Source: Actinoplanes derwentensis (GTDB taxonomy: Bacteria; Actinomycetota; Actinomycetes; Mycobacteriales; Micromonosporaceae). Taken from it: a stretch of 64,000 bases of DNA. Shown in pieces: positions 32,121 to 39,378 of the stretch. Positions within the stretch are counted from its first letter, which is position 1. The number at the start of each line of letters is the position of its first letter. The position numbers were made by a program, and so were the translations under genes. The stretch covers positions 7,650,001 through 7,714,000 of the forward strand of contig NZ_LT629758.1 in NCBI RefSeq assembly GCF_900104725.1. The letters run 5' to 3'. Under the pieces are notes generated by a model that made no database searches, had not been told where the DNA came from, and saw nothing but the letters and a program-made list of their open reading frames with translations.

Positions 32121-33037
32121 GCCGCGATCGCCGGCTGCGCGCCGATGGTGGCGACGGCGCGGATCGGCGGGAGCGGAGCCGGACCGGTGATTTCGAACTC
32201 GTCGGGCCGCTTGGGGAACGGTAGCGACGGCAGTGCCACCGGGTACGCGCGCCGGGCCCAGCGGGGTCCGATCGTCCAGCAGTAGCGGTGGTTGCCTGGG
32301 TGCCACACCTTGCGGGCGCCGATCGCCGCCAACGCCACCGGGAGCCACTCCCAGCCCGGCATCCCGGCCGGCTTCGGCGGTGCGCCCATGTCGACGAGCC
32401 GGGCGATCGCCCCGTTCGCCCCCTGCTCCCCGCCGATGATCTTCTGGCGGCTCCGGTCGGGGAACACCAGGCCGCCGGGCAGCACCGTCAGTTTCCGGGC
32501 GGTGCCGCGGCCGGTGTAGACCGCGCCGAGGGCCTGATAGACCGTGCCGACGTGGCCCGGCATCAGCGGCCGGTCACCGATGCGGCGGCGCACCGGGTCG
32601 GAGAAGGCGACCACTCCGCGTACGCCCATGCGGCTGATGTCGCGAAAGACGCGGGCGACGAACCACGATTCGGCGTTCGCAGGGACCCGGTCCAAGATCA
32701 CCAGACGCGAAAGCTCCACGCTCTGCTGGTAGGGCTCGAGCGCTGGGAACGGGTTGGTCAGCACCGCCGGGCTCATCGGTACGCCGAGCACGCAGGTGCC
32801 GACCAGGTGAGCGCCGTCCTCGATCAGGCCGTAGGGCAGCTTCGCGGCCGGCCAGGCGCGGCTGTAGTGGTGGGCGAGGGTGAACTTCCGTGCGGTGTCG
32901 TGGGCCAGCGGCACCACCTGGTAGCGGTGCGGCTGGAACGTCTCGTCGTCGACGTGCCGCCAGCAGTCCTCGTGCTGGTCCCAGCGCTGGCACCAGCCGT
33001 TGAACAGGTCGAGTTCCTCGGAAGAGGTCAGGTGCAT
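32117..33037 (-). CDS. Mom-like adenine-modification acyltransferase (GNAT-related)
   Basis: 306 residues. The pattern of the Mom family is visible: AHHYSRAWPAAKLPYGLIED, HLVGTCVLGVPMSPAV, VELSRLVILDRVPANAESWF, VVAFSDP and GHVGTVYQALGAVYTGRG (the acetyl-CoA-site-like loop). Phage Mu Mom converts adenine to N6-(acetamido/carbamoylmethyl)adenine and protects DNA from restriction. Mom is ~230 residues; the extra C-terminal ~80 residues (WEWLPVALAAIGARKVWHPGNHRYCWTIG-type block, then a Pro-rich tail) are element-specific. It is translationally coupled to the DpdA-like gene, so the two products are made together. Activity is inferred from family. Confidence 0.75.
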   Translation of the reverse strand: MHLTSSEELDLFNGWCQRWDQHEDCWRHVDDETFQPHRYQVVPLAHDTARKFTLAHHYSRAWPAAKLPYGLIEDGAHLVGTCVLGVPMSPAVLTNPFPALEPYQQSVELSRLVILDRVPANAESWFVARVFRDISRMGVRGVVAFSDPVRRRIGDRPLMPGHVGTVYQALGAVYTGRGTARKLTVLPGGLVFPDRSRQKIIGGEQGANGAIARLVDMGAPPKPAGMPGWEWLPVALAAIGARKVWHPGNHRYCWTIGPRWARRAYPVALPSLPFPKRPDEFEITGPAPLPPIRAVATIGAQPAIAA

Positions 33038-33056
33038 CAGTTCGCCTCCACAGTCG

Positions 33057-33128
33057 GCGGCGCCGCGCAGCTGCTGCGCGGCGCCGCAGAACGCTGCTGG
33101 CCACCCCGGAAGCGAGGTGGCCAGCAGC
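33057..33128. other. Two adjacent intercistronic stem-loops
   Basis: 33057-33087 forms a 14-15-bp almost loopless stem around GCAGCTGCTGC. 33093-33128 forms a 13-bp stem (GCTGCTGGCCACC and complement) with a 10-base loop. Both lie upstream of the Mom-like start. Confidence 0.75.
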
Positions 33129-33148
33129 AGGAACCAGGGATGGGTGAG

Positions 33149-33463
33149 TCAGGCGCAGGACTGCGGGTCACTGTCGTACTCGGCCTCGATCGCCGCGACG
33201 TAGGCTCGCGCGTCTCCGGTGACGGCGTACGCCCGGACGTTGTTGCCCTCGACCAGCCGTAGGTAGGTGCCGGTCGGCACGGTTGAGGCAGGTGTGACCA
33301 GCGGTTCGGTCAGCTCGTAGAGGTATGCAGCGATCCGCCAGTCAGCCTCCCCGCCGACCGCGACCGGCTCGCCGTCGTCGCGCAGCACCTCGCACAGTTG
33401 GTCGGGCAGAGCAGTGCCCCAGGCCAGGGCGTGGCGGGCGGGGCTCGTGTCAGGACTGTTCAT
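33149..33463 (-). CDS. Small hypothetical protein
   Basis: 104 residues. Visible blocks: LPDQLCEVLRDDGEPVAVGGEADWRIAAYLYELTEP and YLRLVEGNNVRAYAVTGDARAYVAAIEAEY. Acidic, no motif recognised. It sits 20 bases past the stop of a PP-loop ATPase gene and 111 bases upstream of the Mom-like start. Confidence 0.6.
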   Translation of the reverse strand: MNSPDTSPARHALAWGTALPDQLCEVLRDDGEPVAVGGEADWRIAAYLYELTEPLVTPASTVPTGTYLRLVEGNNVRAYAVTGDARAYVAAIEAEYDSDPQSCA

Positions 33464-33484
33464 CGCGATGGTCTCCGTTCGTGG

Positions 33485-34708
33485 TTAGGCCGCGAGCGCG
33501 AGCGGGAGGTGGCTGGTCCAGGGATCGCGGAACTGCGCGACGGGCGTGTCCTCGGCTTGCGCCCACACCGCCGGGAATGCGGGTCCGACCTTCGTCGGCA
33601 CGCCGGCCGGCGCGGCGACCAGGAACGCCTCCCGGCTCGGGTAGGGCGGCCCAGCACGGTGGGTCCAGGCCCGGACGATCTGGTGTTCGCCTTCGGGCTG
33701 GCCACCCATGGCCAGCACCGTCGCGCGGGTGGAGTCGTAGGTGCCGACGCAAACCGGTTCCAGCGAGCGGGCTCCCTGGCCCTTCGCGTAGCTGTCCCGG
33801 TTCTCCAGCCCGGACGGCTTCGTCTTGTCGAGGCGGCGAGCCGGATAGGCGCGGCGCACGTCGTAGATCGCCCACGGCTGGGCGGCCAGGTCGGCGTCGA
33901 CGTGTTCGACGAGGTCACGCAGCCCGGCGAGGATGGCGACCTGCCGGGCGGACCGCTTCTTGCCGAACAGCAGCGACCGGGGATTGATCGCCACCGCGGT
34001 GTACTCCAGCCGCAGCGCCTGCTCGGCCCGATCGGGTTCGTTCCGCCATCGCTGGCACAGCAGATCCAGCTCAGGACCAGCCTGGAACGGGCAGTACCCA
34101 CAACATGATCTTGACCAGGTCACCCCGAACGCGTCCTGTAGGTACGCCAGGCACGACTGCCGGTCCCAGCCCCACTCGATCAGCGGATACCACGGGTTCC
34201 GGGCCGCGCTGGTGTAGCTGGTGTCCTTGCTCGAGCGGCGGACTTCTTCGGCGGCGAACCCGACGACGTGCCGGTACGCGGCGCCGCCCAGCGCGTCGGC
34301 GATCCACCAGTCGAGGACCTGACCCTTCGCCCGGTAGCTGCAAAATCGCCGGTGCCGGACCTGCTGCGGCACCACCCCGGCCGCGGTCTGCTCGTCGCTG
34401 AGCCGCCACCGGGTGCCGTGCATGATCATCCGGCTGGTGCTGTGCGAGTCCGACAGCACCTCGTACCCGGCGGTCTCGGACTGCCCCGCCCGGGCCAGCA
34501 TCACGTAGCGCACCGCGTGCTGGGCCATCACCGGCAGCAGGTACTTCTCCATGAGCATCCGGGTGGCCGTGTACTCGTCACCAGTCATCGCGGTCAGCAC
34601 GGTCAGGTCGCTCAAGTCGAAATCCCGCGACCGTGGATCAAGCAACCATCGGAGCAGAAGCGCCGCCGAATCGACGCCCATCCCCATCGACATGACCACC
34701 CGGCTCAC
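33485..34708 (-). CDS. PP-loop ATPase, PAPS-reductase-like (copy B)
   Basis: 407 residues from GTG 34708, overlapping the stop of copy A (GTGA). The PP-loop is degenerate (GMGVDSAALLL, residues 9-14 in place of SGGxDS). RHRRFCSYRAK holds the Cys-Ser and basic residues seen in sulfonucleotide reductases, and SCCGYCPF (201-208) is a Cys cluster that may bind metal or Fe-S. It resembles adenine-nucleotide alpha-hydrolase/PAPS-reductase family proteins that phages and islands use around DNA modification (DndC, SspD and QueC belong to the same superfamily). The substrate is unknown. Confidence 0.75.
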   Translation of the reverse strand: MSRVVMSMGMGVDSAALLLRWLLDPRSRDFDLSDLTVLTAMTGDEYTATRMLMEKYLLPVMAQHAVRYVMLARAGQSETAGYEVLSDSHSTSRMIMHGTRWRLSDEQTAAGVVPQQVRHRRFCSYRAKGQVLDWWIADALGGAAYRHVVGFAAEEVRRSSKDTSYTSAARNPWYPLIEWGWDRQSCLAYLQDAFGVTWSRSCCGYCPFQAGPELDLLCQRWRNEPDRAEQALRLEYTAVAINPRSLLFGKKRSARQVAILAGLRDLVEHVDADLAAQPWAIYDVRRAYPARRLDKTKPSGLENRDSYAKGQGARSLEPVCVGTYDSTRATVLAMGGQPEGEHQIVRAWTHRAGPPYPSREAFLVAAPAGVPTKVGPAFPAVWAQAEDTPVAQFRDPWTSHLPLALAA

Positions 34709-35709
34709 CCGGCCACCACCAGCAGATCGCCGGGCAGCGTCGGCATGGCGGGCACTCCCCGGCCGGCGTAGCGGTCGGTGAACACCAGCCCGGCATCCAC
34801 GTCGACGCCGACGACCCGGCACTCCCGGGCGTTGCTGGGGCCGCGCACCGTGTCGCCGGGCCGGATCACCCAGCCGCGCTGGTCGCGAAGCACACGTACC
34901 GGGACACCGGCCTCGGCCATCAGCGCGGCCATCGGCCGGTTCTGCTGGAACCGGTGGCCGGTGCGGGCCTCGACGGCGGCGTACCGCCGGGCCAGGCCGG
35001 GCCGCAGCCGGATCGCGGTGAGCAGATCCCGCTTCGACCCGAGCACACACATTGAGCAGGACAAACGTGACATTCCCGCGTCGTACGGCCACGCCCACGG
35101 CAGCCCGGATGCCCGGATCTCCGCCCACACCTGCTCGACGGTCCAGTGGTGCACCGGATACCAGTCGGTGACGTGGCGGCGGGTCTTGTTCGACGCCGCG
35201 GTGTTCACCGCGCACGGCGGCCGGTTCGCGCGACTCTTCGATTCCTCGGCGCGGTAACCGAACACCTGCAGAATCTGCGCCGGCCGGTCGAGCGCGAGTT
35301 CCCGGGTGACCTCGGTCAGCAGCTTTTGCCCCGGCTCTCGCTTGAAGCCTGAGGTGCACCAGCGGCGACGGGCGTCCGGGAACATGCCCCGCCGCTCGAC
35401 CTCGTCGAGCAGGTCCCCGCCCGCCCGGGAACGAACCTCGAACCGCAGCCCGAAGTGCCGGGCGTGAGCCTCGGCGATCTCCCGGCAGCCAGGCCGGTCA
35501 CCGAACCGGTCGACGAGCCACGGCTCGAAGCCCTCGGCGACCAGGTCCGCGTCGGCGTCGCGGGTGCCCGGCCACACCATGTCGCCGAGGTCGTTGTACT
35601 GCACGACCACTCGGTGCAGCATGCCCGCGGCCGCCGCCCGGTCGGCGCCGACGATCAGGGCGGCCGGGCCGTCCTTCCCGCCCGAATGATTGAAGATCCA
35701 CTTGTCCAC
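34705..35709 (-). CDS. PP-loop ATPase, PAPS-reductase-like (copy A)
   Basis: 334 residues from GTG 35709; a CTG at 35808 with AAAGGA six bases upstream would add 33 residues. The PP-loop NHSGGKDGPAAL is intact. Further motifs are RRRWCTSGFKREPG (the Cys-[ST]-x-x-x-K block of PAPS reductases), FGYRAEES and RLSCSMCVLGS (a C-x2-C cluster). The C-terminal ~70 residues form a small beta domain (VIRPGDTVRGPSNARECRVVGV). It is coupled to copy B and separated from the Mom-like gene by copy B and one small gene. It may supply an activated S or N group for base modification, which is inference. Confidence 0.78.
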   Translation of the reverse strand: MDKWIFNHSGGKDGPAALIVGADRAAAAGMLHRVVVQYNDLGDMVWPGTRDADADLVAEGFEPWLVDRFGDRPGCREIAEAHARHFGLRFEVRSRAGGDLLDEVERRGMFPDARRRWCTSGFKREPGQKLLTEVTRELALDRPAQILQVFGYRAEESKSRANRPPCAVNTAASNKTRRHVTDWYPVHHWTVEQVWAEIRASGLPWAWPYDAGMSRLSCSMCVLGSKRDLLTAIRLRPGLARRYAAVEARTGHRFQQNRPMAALMAEAGVPVRVLRDQRGWVIRPGDTVRGPSNARECRVVGVDVDAGLVFTDRYAGRGVPAMPTLPGDLLVVAG

Positions 35710-35893
35710 GTTGGTCGGGTCCGGGTCAGTGGGGCGTGGTGCTCGGTGGCCACCGGCGGATGCCGGAGCGATCAGCGACTTCCACGGGTCAGAGTTGGCA
35801 GACGACAGGGTGAGTCCTTTCGAGGAGAGGTCGGAGCAGCCTGGGGTGCCGCGCCAGGCGAGCCGGAGCGTCCTGACGCGGCGCGGAAAGTAA

Positions 35894-36484
35894 TCAGGCA
35901 GCAGCGGGCGCCGGTGATGCGGCGATGGTGCGGTGAACGCGAGCAGCGGCTTGTGCGTCGCTGCGGGTGTTCTCGTAGGCCTTCCAGCCGCAGGTGCACA
36001 GGGCGATCGATTGGTCGGGAGTGATCCATCGCCCGCAGGAGCCGTTGCTCTTGGCCCTGTACCGCTCTTGCCGCGCGGGGTCGAGGACGGTGCGGGTGAC
36101 GTGGGTGAAGGTGGCCGGGGCCGGGTGTGGCGTGAGCAGCGTCCACGGCGCTGGGTGCCCGCCCTTGCACCGAGGCTCGCAGTAGCAGGGCGTCGCATCG
36201 GTGATCCGGCCGCGCAGCCAGGTTCCGGCGCGGGTCATCAGCGCGGTGGTGACCTCGTAGTGGTCAGGGAACGTGACCGCCCAGACCTGCTGGAGCGGGG
36301 TGATCACACGGTTGACCTCGATGATCGGATCGCAGTTGAGACCGCGCTCGCGCATCCGTCCGAGAGCTGTCAGGGCGGCCTTTTTGGTGGGCCATCCGCC
36401 GGGTTTGACGGCTGGTCGGCCGACCGCGTGGGGGAAGGTGGTCAGTTGGAGCGTGTACCCGGTCGCGGCCCGGGCCAGCGGCAT
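35894..36484 (-). CDS. Hypothetical Cys-containing protein
   Basis: 196 residues. Two possible zinc modules: CYCEPRCKGGHP (~100-112) and SCGRWITPDQSIALCTCGWK (~148-167). The N-terminus resembles a short beta domain (TGYTLQLTTFPHAVGRPAVK). No known family. The ~185 bases between it and the PP-loop gene (35710-35893) hold only the possible 5' extension of that gene. Confidence 0.6.
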   Translation of the reverse strand: MPLARAATGYTLQLTTFPHAVGRPAVKPGGWPTKKAALTALGRMRERGLNCDPIIEVNRVITPLQQVWAVTFPDHYEVTTALMTRAGTWLRGRITDATPCYCEPRCKGGHPAPWTLLTPHPAPATFTHVTRTVLDPARQERYRAKSNGSCGRWITPDQSIALCTCGWKAYENTRSDAQAAARVHRTIAASPAPAAA

Positions 36485-36518
36485 GCTCAGATCCTTCCTC
36501 TGCAGGACCGGGGGCGAG

Positions 36519-37481
36519 TCAGAAGGTGACCGCGACGATTTCGTCGAGCAGGACGCGGGTGCCGTCGGCGAACTGCACGGCTTCGGTGTCGAGACTCGTG
36601 ATCTGCCCGGCGAACTTGGTGACGTAGGCGCTGCCCGTGTCTCCGGCGTACACCGTGGCGTCGCTGATGACCCAGCGTTCTTCGATCACCCGGGACAGCG
36701 CCGCGTGCAGCACTTTCTGGAAATCGCCGGGCCACTCGGGTCGGCTGGAGACGAAGCTGATGGCGCCCGGGCTGCACCGCCGTATCTCCGCTTCCTCGGC
36801 CTTGGCGATGATCGTGGGCGGTGTGGCGTGGTCTGGCTCCGGGTGCTGCGGCACGGCCAGTGAGAAGTTGACCGTGAGCCACTGGTGCATCGCGTTGGTT
36901 GCGGCGTCGCGTAGGGCCTGCTCGGTGACCGCGTCGTTGGCGCCGTTGTGCACCCGGGGGAACACGGTCTGGGTCACGTGGTCCCAGAACGCGTTGAGCG
37001 CGGAGTCGACCGCATCGCCGCCGGCGAGCGCGTGGTAGAGCTTCTCCCGCTGCGCTCGGCGGGCCACTACCTCGTGGTGCAGCGCTGCCGCCCGCTGGGC
37101 GATCTCCTCCTCGGTGTCGGTGTCGCGGACCCGGTAGACGGGCACGACATCGACGGTGTCCTGCACGATCTCCACCTCGCCCGCGACGGCGCCGCTGATG
37201 ACTTCGCCGTTGAGGCGGCATCGCTGACCGGGCCCGACGAGCACCGTGTATCGAGGTGTGCCGTATTCGTCGGCAGTGACGCCGACGAATACGGCTTCGA
37301 TGCCGCTGCCGCTGTCGGCGGCGATCGCGTTGACGCCCATCATGCGGATCAGCCGGGCGACGGTGTCCAGGTTGAACACCTTCGCGGGCGCTAGCTGCAT
37401 CACGCGGGCGAGGGCTTGTGTTCCCGGTGTGATTGCGGTGTCGCCGGTCGCATCCGTTGGGGCACCGTTGACTGCTTCCAT
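36519..37481 (-). CDS. Hypothetical 320-residue protein
   Basis: ATG start. A repeated beta-type look at both ends: GIEAVFVGVTADEYGTPRYTVLVGPG near residue 60 and DATVYAGDTGSAYVTKFAGQI near 285. A charged helical middle (EEEIAQRAAALHHEVVARRAQREKLYHALAGG) and a central WDHVTQTVFPRVHNGAND block lie between them. The central and C-terminal segments resemble a region of the 294-residue protein at 43369-44253 (AFWNQLAAAFPEITTDE, and the RHTATLWIDDNQP / NAMHQWLTVNFS pair), so the two may be distant paralogs. Function unknown. Confidence 0.65.
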   Translation of the reverse strand: MEAVNGAPTDATGDTAITPGTQALARVMQLAPAKVFNLDTVARLIRMMGVNAIAADSGSGIEAVFVGVTADEYGTPRYTVLVGPGQRCRLNGEVISGAVAGEVEIVQDTVDVVPVYRVRDTDTEEEIAQRAAALHHEVVARRAQREKLYHALAGGDAVDSALNAFWDHVTQTVFPRVHNGANDAVTEQALRDAATNAMHQWLTVNFSLAVPQHPEPDHATPPTIIAKAEEAEIRRCSPGAISFVSSRPEWPGDFQKVLHAALSRVIEERWVISDATVYAGDTGSAYVTKFAGQITSLDTEAVQFADGTRVLLDEIVAVTF

Positions 37482-37562
37482 CGAGCGTGTCCTTTCGCGA
37501 GGTGGCGGCGGGAAGGTGTGGACCGGCCGGAGAAGGTGCGCGCCATCTCCTGCCGGGATCGG

Positions 37563-37997
37563 TCAGGCAGGCACGGCGGTGGTGGTCGGTGCGATGCAGC
37601 GGCGTACGTAGGGCGGAAGGTCGCAGCGCTGGCCCGGCTGGGCTCCGCAGGAGTGCGGCAGAGCTCGGAGCGCGGTGAGCGTGGTGTCCTGGTGGAAGCC
37701 GAGTTCGCGGCCGCCCGGCCGGGCACCGCGCTGGAATGAACGGCAGCCCGGGATCAGAGCGAACAGGCCGCGTCCGTCCAGCCTCGCCGCCGGGCCGGTC
37801 AGGGTGCCCCGCACGTTGATGACCTTGTGGTTCCAGGCTCGCCACCGCTCGTCGGTCCAAGTGGTGACGGTGAATGTGGACTCGTCGTCGGGCAGCAGGA
37901 TCTGGGTGCCGAAGCCGGGCATGCCGAGGGCGGGCGGGCTGGAGGGATGGCACGCCCGGGGCATGGACAGCAGGTCCAGCACGGTGATCGCGATCAT
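37563..37997 (-). CDS. Hypothetical protein with C-terminal Cys motif
   Basis: 144 residues from ATG 37997 (GAGAGGAACACC upstream). ALPHSCGAQPGQRCDLPPYVRRC near the C-terminus resembles the CPxCGAxPGxxC zinc-like tail common in actinophage proteins. The rest (FGTQILLPDDESTFTVTTWTDERWRAWNHKVINVRG) is a beta-rich domain with no match. Confidence 0.55.
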   Translation of the reverse strand: MIAITVLDLLSMPRACHPSSPPALGMPGFGTQILLPDDESTFTVTTWTDERWRAWNHKVINVRGTLTGPAARLDGRGLFALIPGCRSFQRGARPGGRELGFHQDTTLTALRALPHSCGAQPGQRCDLPPYVRRCIAPTTTAVPA

Positions 37998-38042
37998 CGG
38001 GTGTTCCTCTCGCGTGGGTGGGGTCGTGGGCGGAGAAAAGCC

Positions 38043-38071
38043 GCGGCCCGCACCGTGGTGGTGCGGGCCGC
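38043..38071. other. Intercistronic stem-loop (12-bp stem)
   Basis: GCGGCCCGCACC pairs with GGTGCGGGCCGC, 5-base loop, in the 90-base gap between two genes. Confidence 0.7.
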
Positions 38072-38086
38072 CGGTGGTTGCTGGGT

Positions 38087-39295
38087 TCATTCGTCGCTGC
38101 CGAGCCCGTCGACGATCACGGCGATCGCCTCCGGGATTGACGAGTTCGGGATCGCGTCGTCCAGGCTGTACACGTCGTCATCGGTCAGGGACCGGCCCGC
38201 CCACTCCTGCAGCTGCTCCCGGGTGATCTCCACCGTGAGCTGGCCGAACCGGTCGACGGGGACAAACTCCGTGGCCGCCTGGGGCGTGTGCCACGAGCCG
38301 CGAAGATCGCTGGTTCCGCCGCAGGGCTGGCCGTCCTCCCGCGCCAGGTGCTCGTCGTCGGCGGGGACGAACGTCTCGTGGCACCGGCGGCACGACGCTT
38401 CGGGGATGGCCCCGGCCGGCGTCGTCGGCTGCGGTTCGGAGGACGACTCGGTGACCGCGCGGCGGTCGCCCGCGGGCTGATGGTCGACGCCCCGCAGGCG
38501 GTCCGTCCCCCGGCCGTCCCGCCGTTCGTACCAGGCGGCGGCGGACTTGGCAGCGGCGAGATCGGGGTAATGCCCGAGCCGCTGCTTCCCCGCCCGCCCC
38601 TCCTCGTTTTCGAGGTGGAACGTCAGCGCCCATTCCGGCTCGTCGTTCGGCTCGTCGAGATGTGAGCCGCTGTCGTGGGTGATGGCGTAGAAGGCGCTGG
38701 TGAACGGCGCATAGTGCCGACTGCTCTGAGCGGTGATCCTGTCGGCGCCCAGAGGGTCTTGGTCGAGCCAGGTCAGCTCCTGGACGAGGACCGGCACGCC
38801 AGGCGAAGTGAAGGTCTCGTTGTCCTCGCCGTTCTCGTCGGGCCAGATCACGACCTGGACGGGGCGGTCCTCGTAGGCCATGACCACGCCGACGTACTCG
38901 CGGCCATCCACTTCGACGGTGAGCGCGGCGTCCTCGTCGAGGTGGAAGTCGGCGTAAACGCCGTTACTGCTGGTGAGCCGGACCCGGGCCATTCTGCCGC
39001 GCACGCCGGCGGGTGCCTGTCCCGTCTGCTCGTACTCCTCGGCGGCAGCCTTCGCGCTGTCGAGGTCGATGTAGCGGCCCAGCGGTATCGAGTCGGCGTC
39101 GCCCTCGTCGTCCTCGTGGACGTAGTCGAGGTGCCACTGCGCGCGCTCGTTCGGTCGGCCGGGCCGGAATCCGCTGTCGTGCTCGATCGTGTAGTGCGCG
39201 CCGGTGTAGGGGGCGTCGTGCGGGCGCTTGCTGACGGCTTCGATCAGGTCGTCGCTGTGGCTGTCGGTCCAGGTGAGCGGGGCGGGTTTGGTCAT
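38087..39295 (-). CDS. Hypothetical protein with a duplicated domain and zinc ribbon
   Basis: 402 residues from ATG 39295. A ~60-residue unit occurs twice: YTIEHDSGFRPGRPNERAQWHLDY...LGRYIDLDSAKAAAEEYE near residue 35 and YAITHDSGSHLDEPNDEPEWALTF...LGHYPDLAAAKSAAAWYE near 215. Between them is a beta domain (VRLTSSNGVYADFHLDEDAALTV). Then CRRCHETFVPADDEHLARE, a likely zinc ribbon, and an acidic C-terminus. Very acidic overall. No known function; it may be a DNA-mimic-like acidic protein (speculative). Confidence 0.65.
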   Translation of the reverse strand: MTKPAPLTWTDSHSDDLIEAVSKRPHDAPYTGAHYTIEHDSGFRPGRPNERAQWHLDYVHEDDEGDADSIPLGRYIDLDSAKAAAEEYEQTGQAPAGVRGRMARVRLTSSNGVYADFHLDEDAALTVEVDGREYVGVVMAYEDRPVQVVIWPDENGEDNETFTSPGVPVLVQELTWLDQDPLGADRITAQSSRHYAPFTSAFYAITHDSGSHLDEPNDEPEWALTFHLENEEGRAGKQRLGHYPDLAAAKSAAAWYERRDGRGTDRLRGVDHQPAGDRRAVTESSSEPQPTTPAGAIPEASCRRCHETFVPADDEHLAREDGQPCGGTSDLRGSWHTPQAATEFVPVDRFGQLTVEITREQLQEWAGRSLTDDDVYSLDDAIPNSSIPEAIAVIVDGLGSDE

Positions 39296-39328
39296 CGGTG
39301 AGGTCCTTTCACGGGTGAGCAGCGGGTA

Positions 39329-39362
39329 CGGGTCAGGGAAATGGCGAGGTTTCCCTGACCCG
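39329..39362. other. Intercistronic stem-loop (13-bp stem)
   Basis: CGGGTCAGGGAAA and TTTCCCTGACCCG, 8-base loop, 16 bases before the end of the C5 methyltransferase gene. Confidence 0.75.
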
Positions 39363-39378
39363 TCGGGGTTCGGGGTGG

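Noticed and set aside
30846..32285. 479-residue plus-strand frame
   Set aside because: Antisense to the DpdA-like and Mom-like genes; no start signal.
33485..35709. QueC and a local preQ0 pathway
   Set aside because: Both proteins have the PAPS-reductase-type Cys-[ST]...K block and lack the QueC four-Cys zinc site; no FolE, QueD or QueE gene is present.
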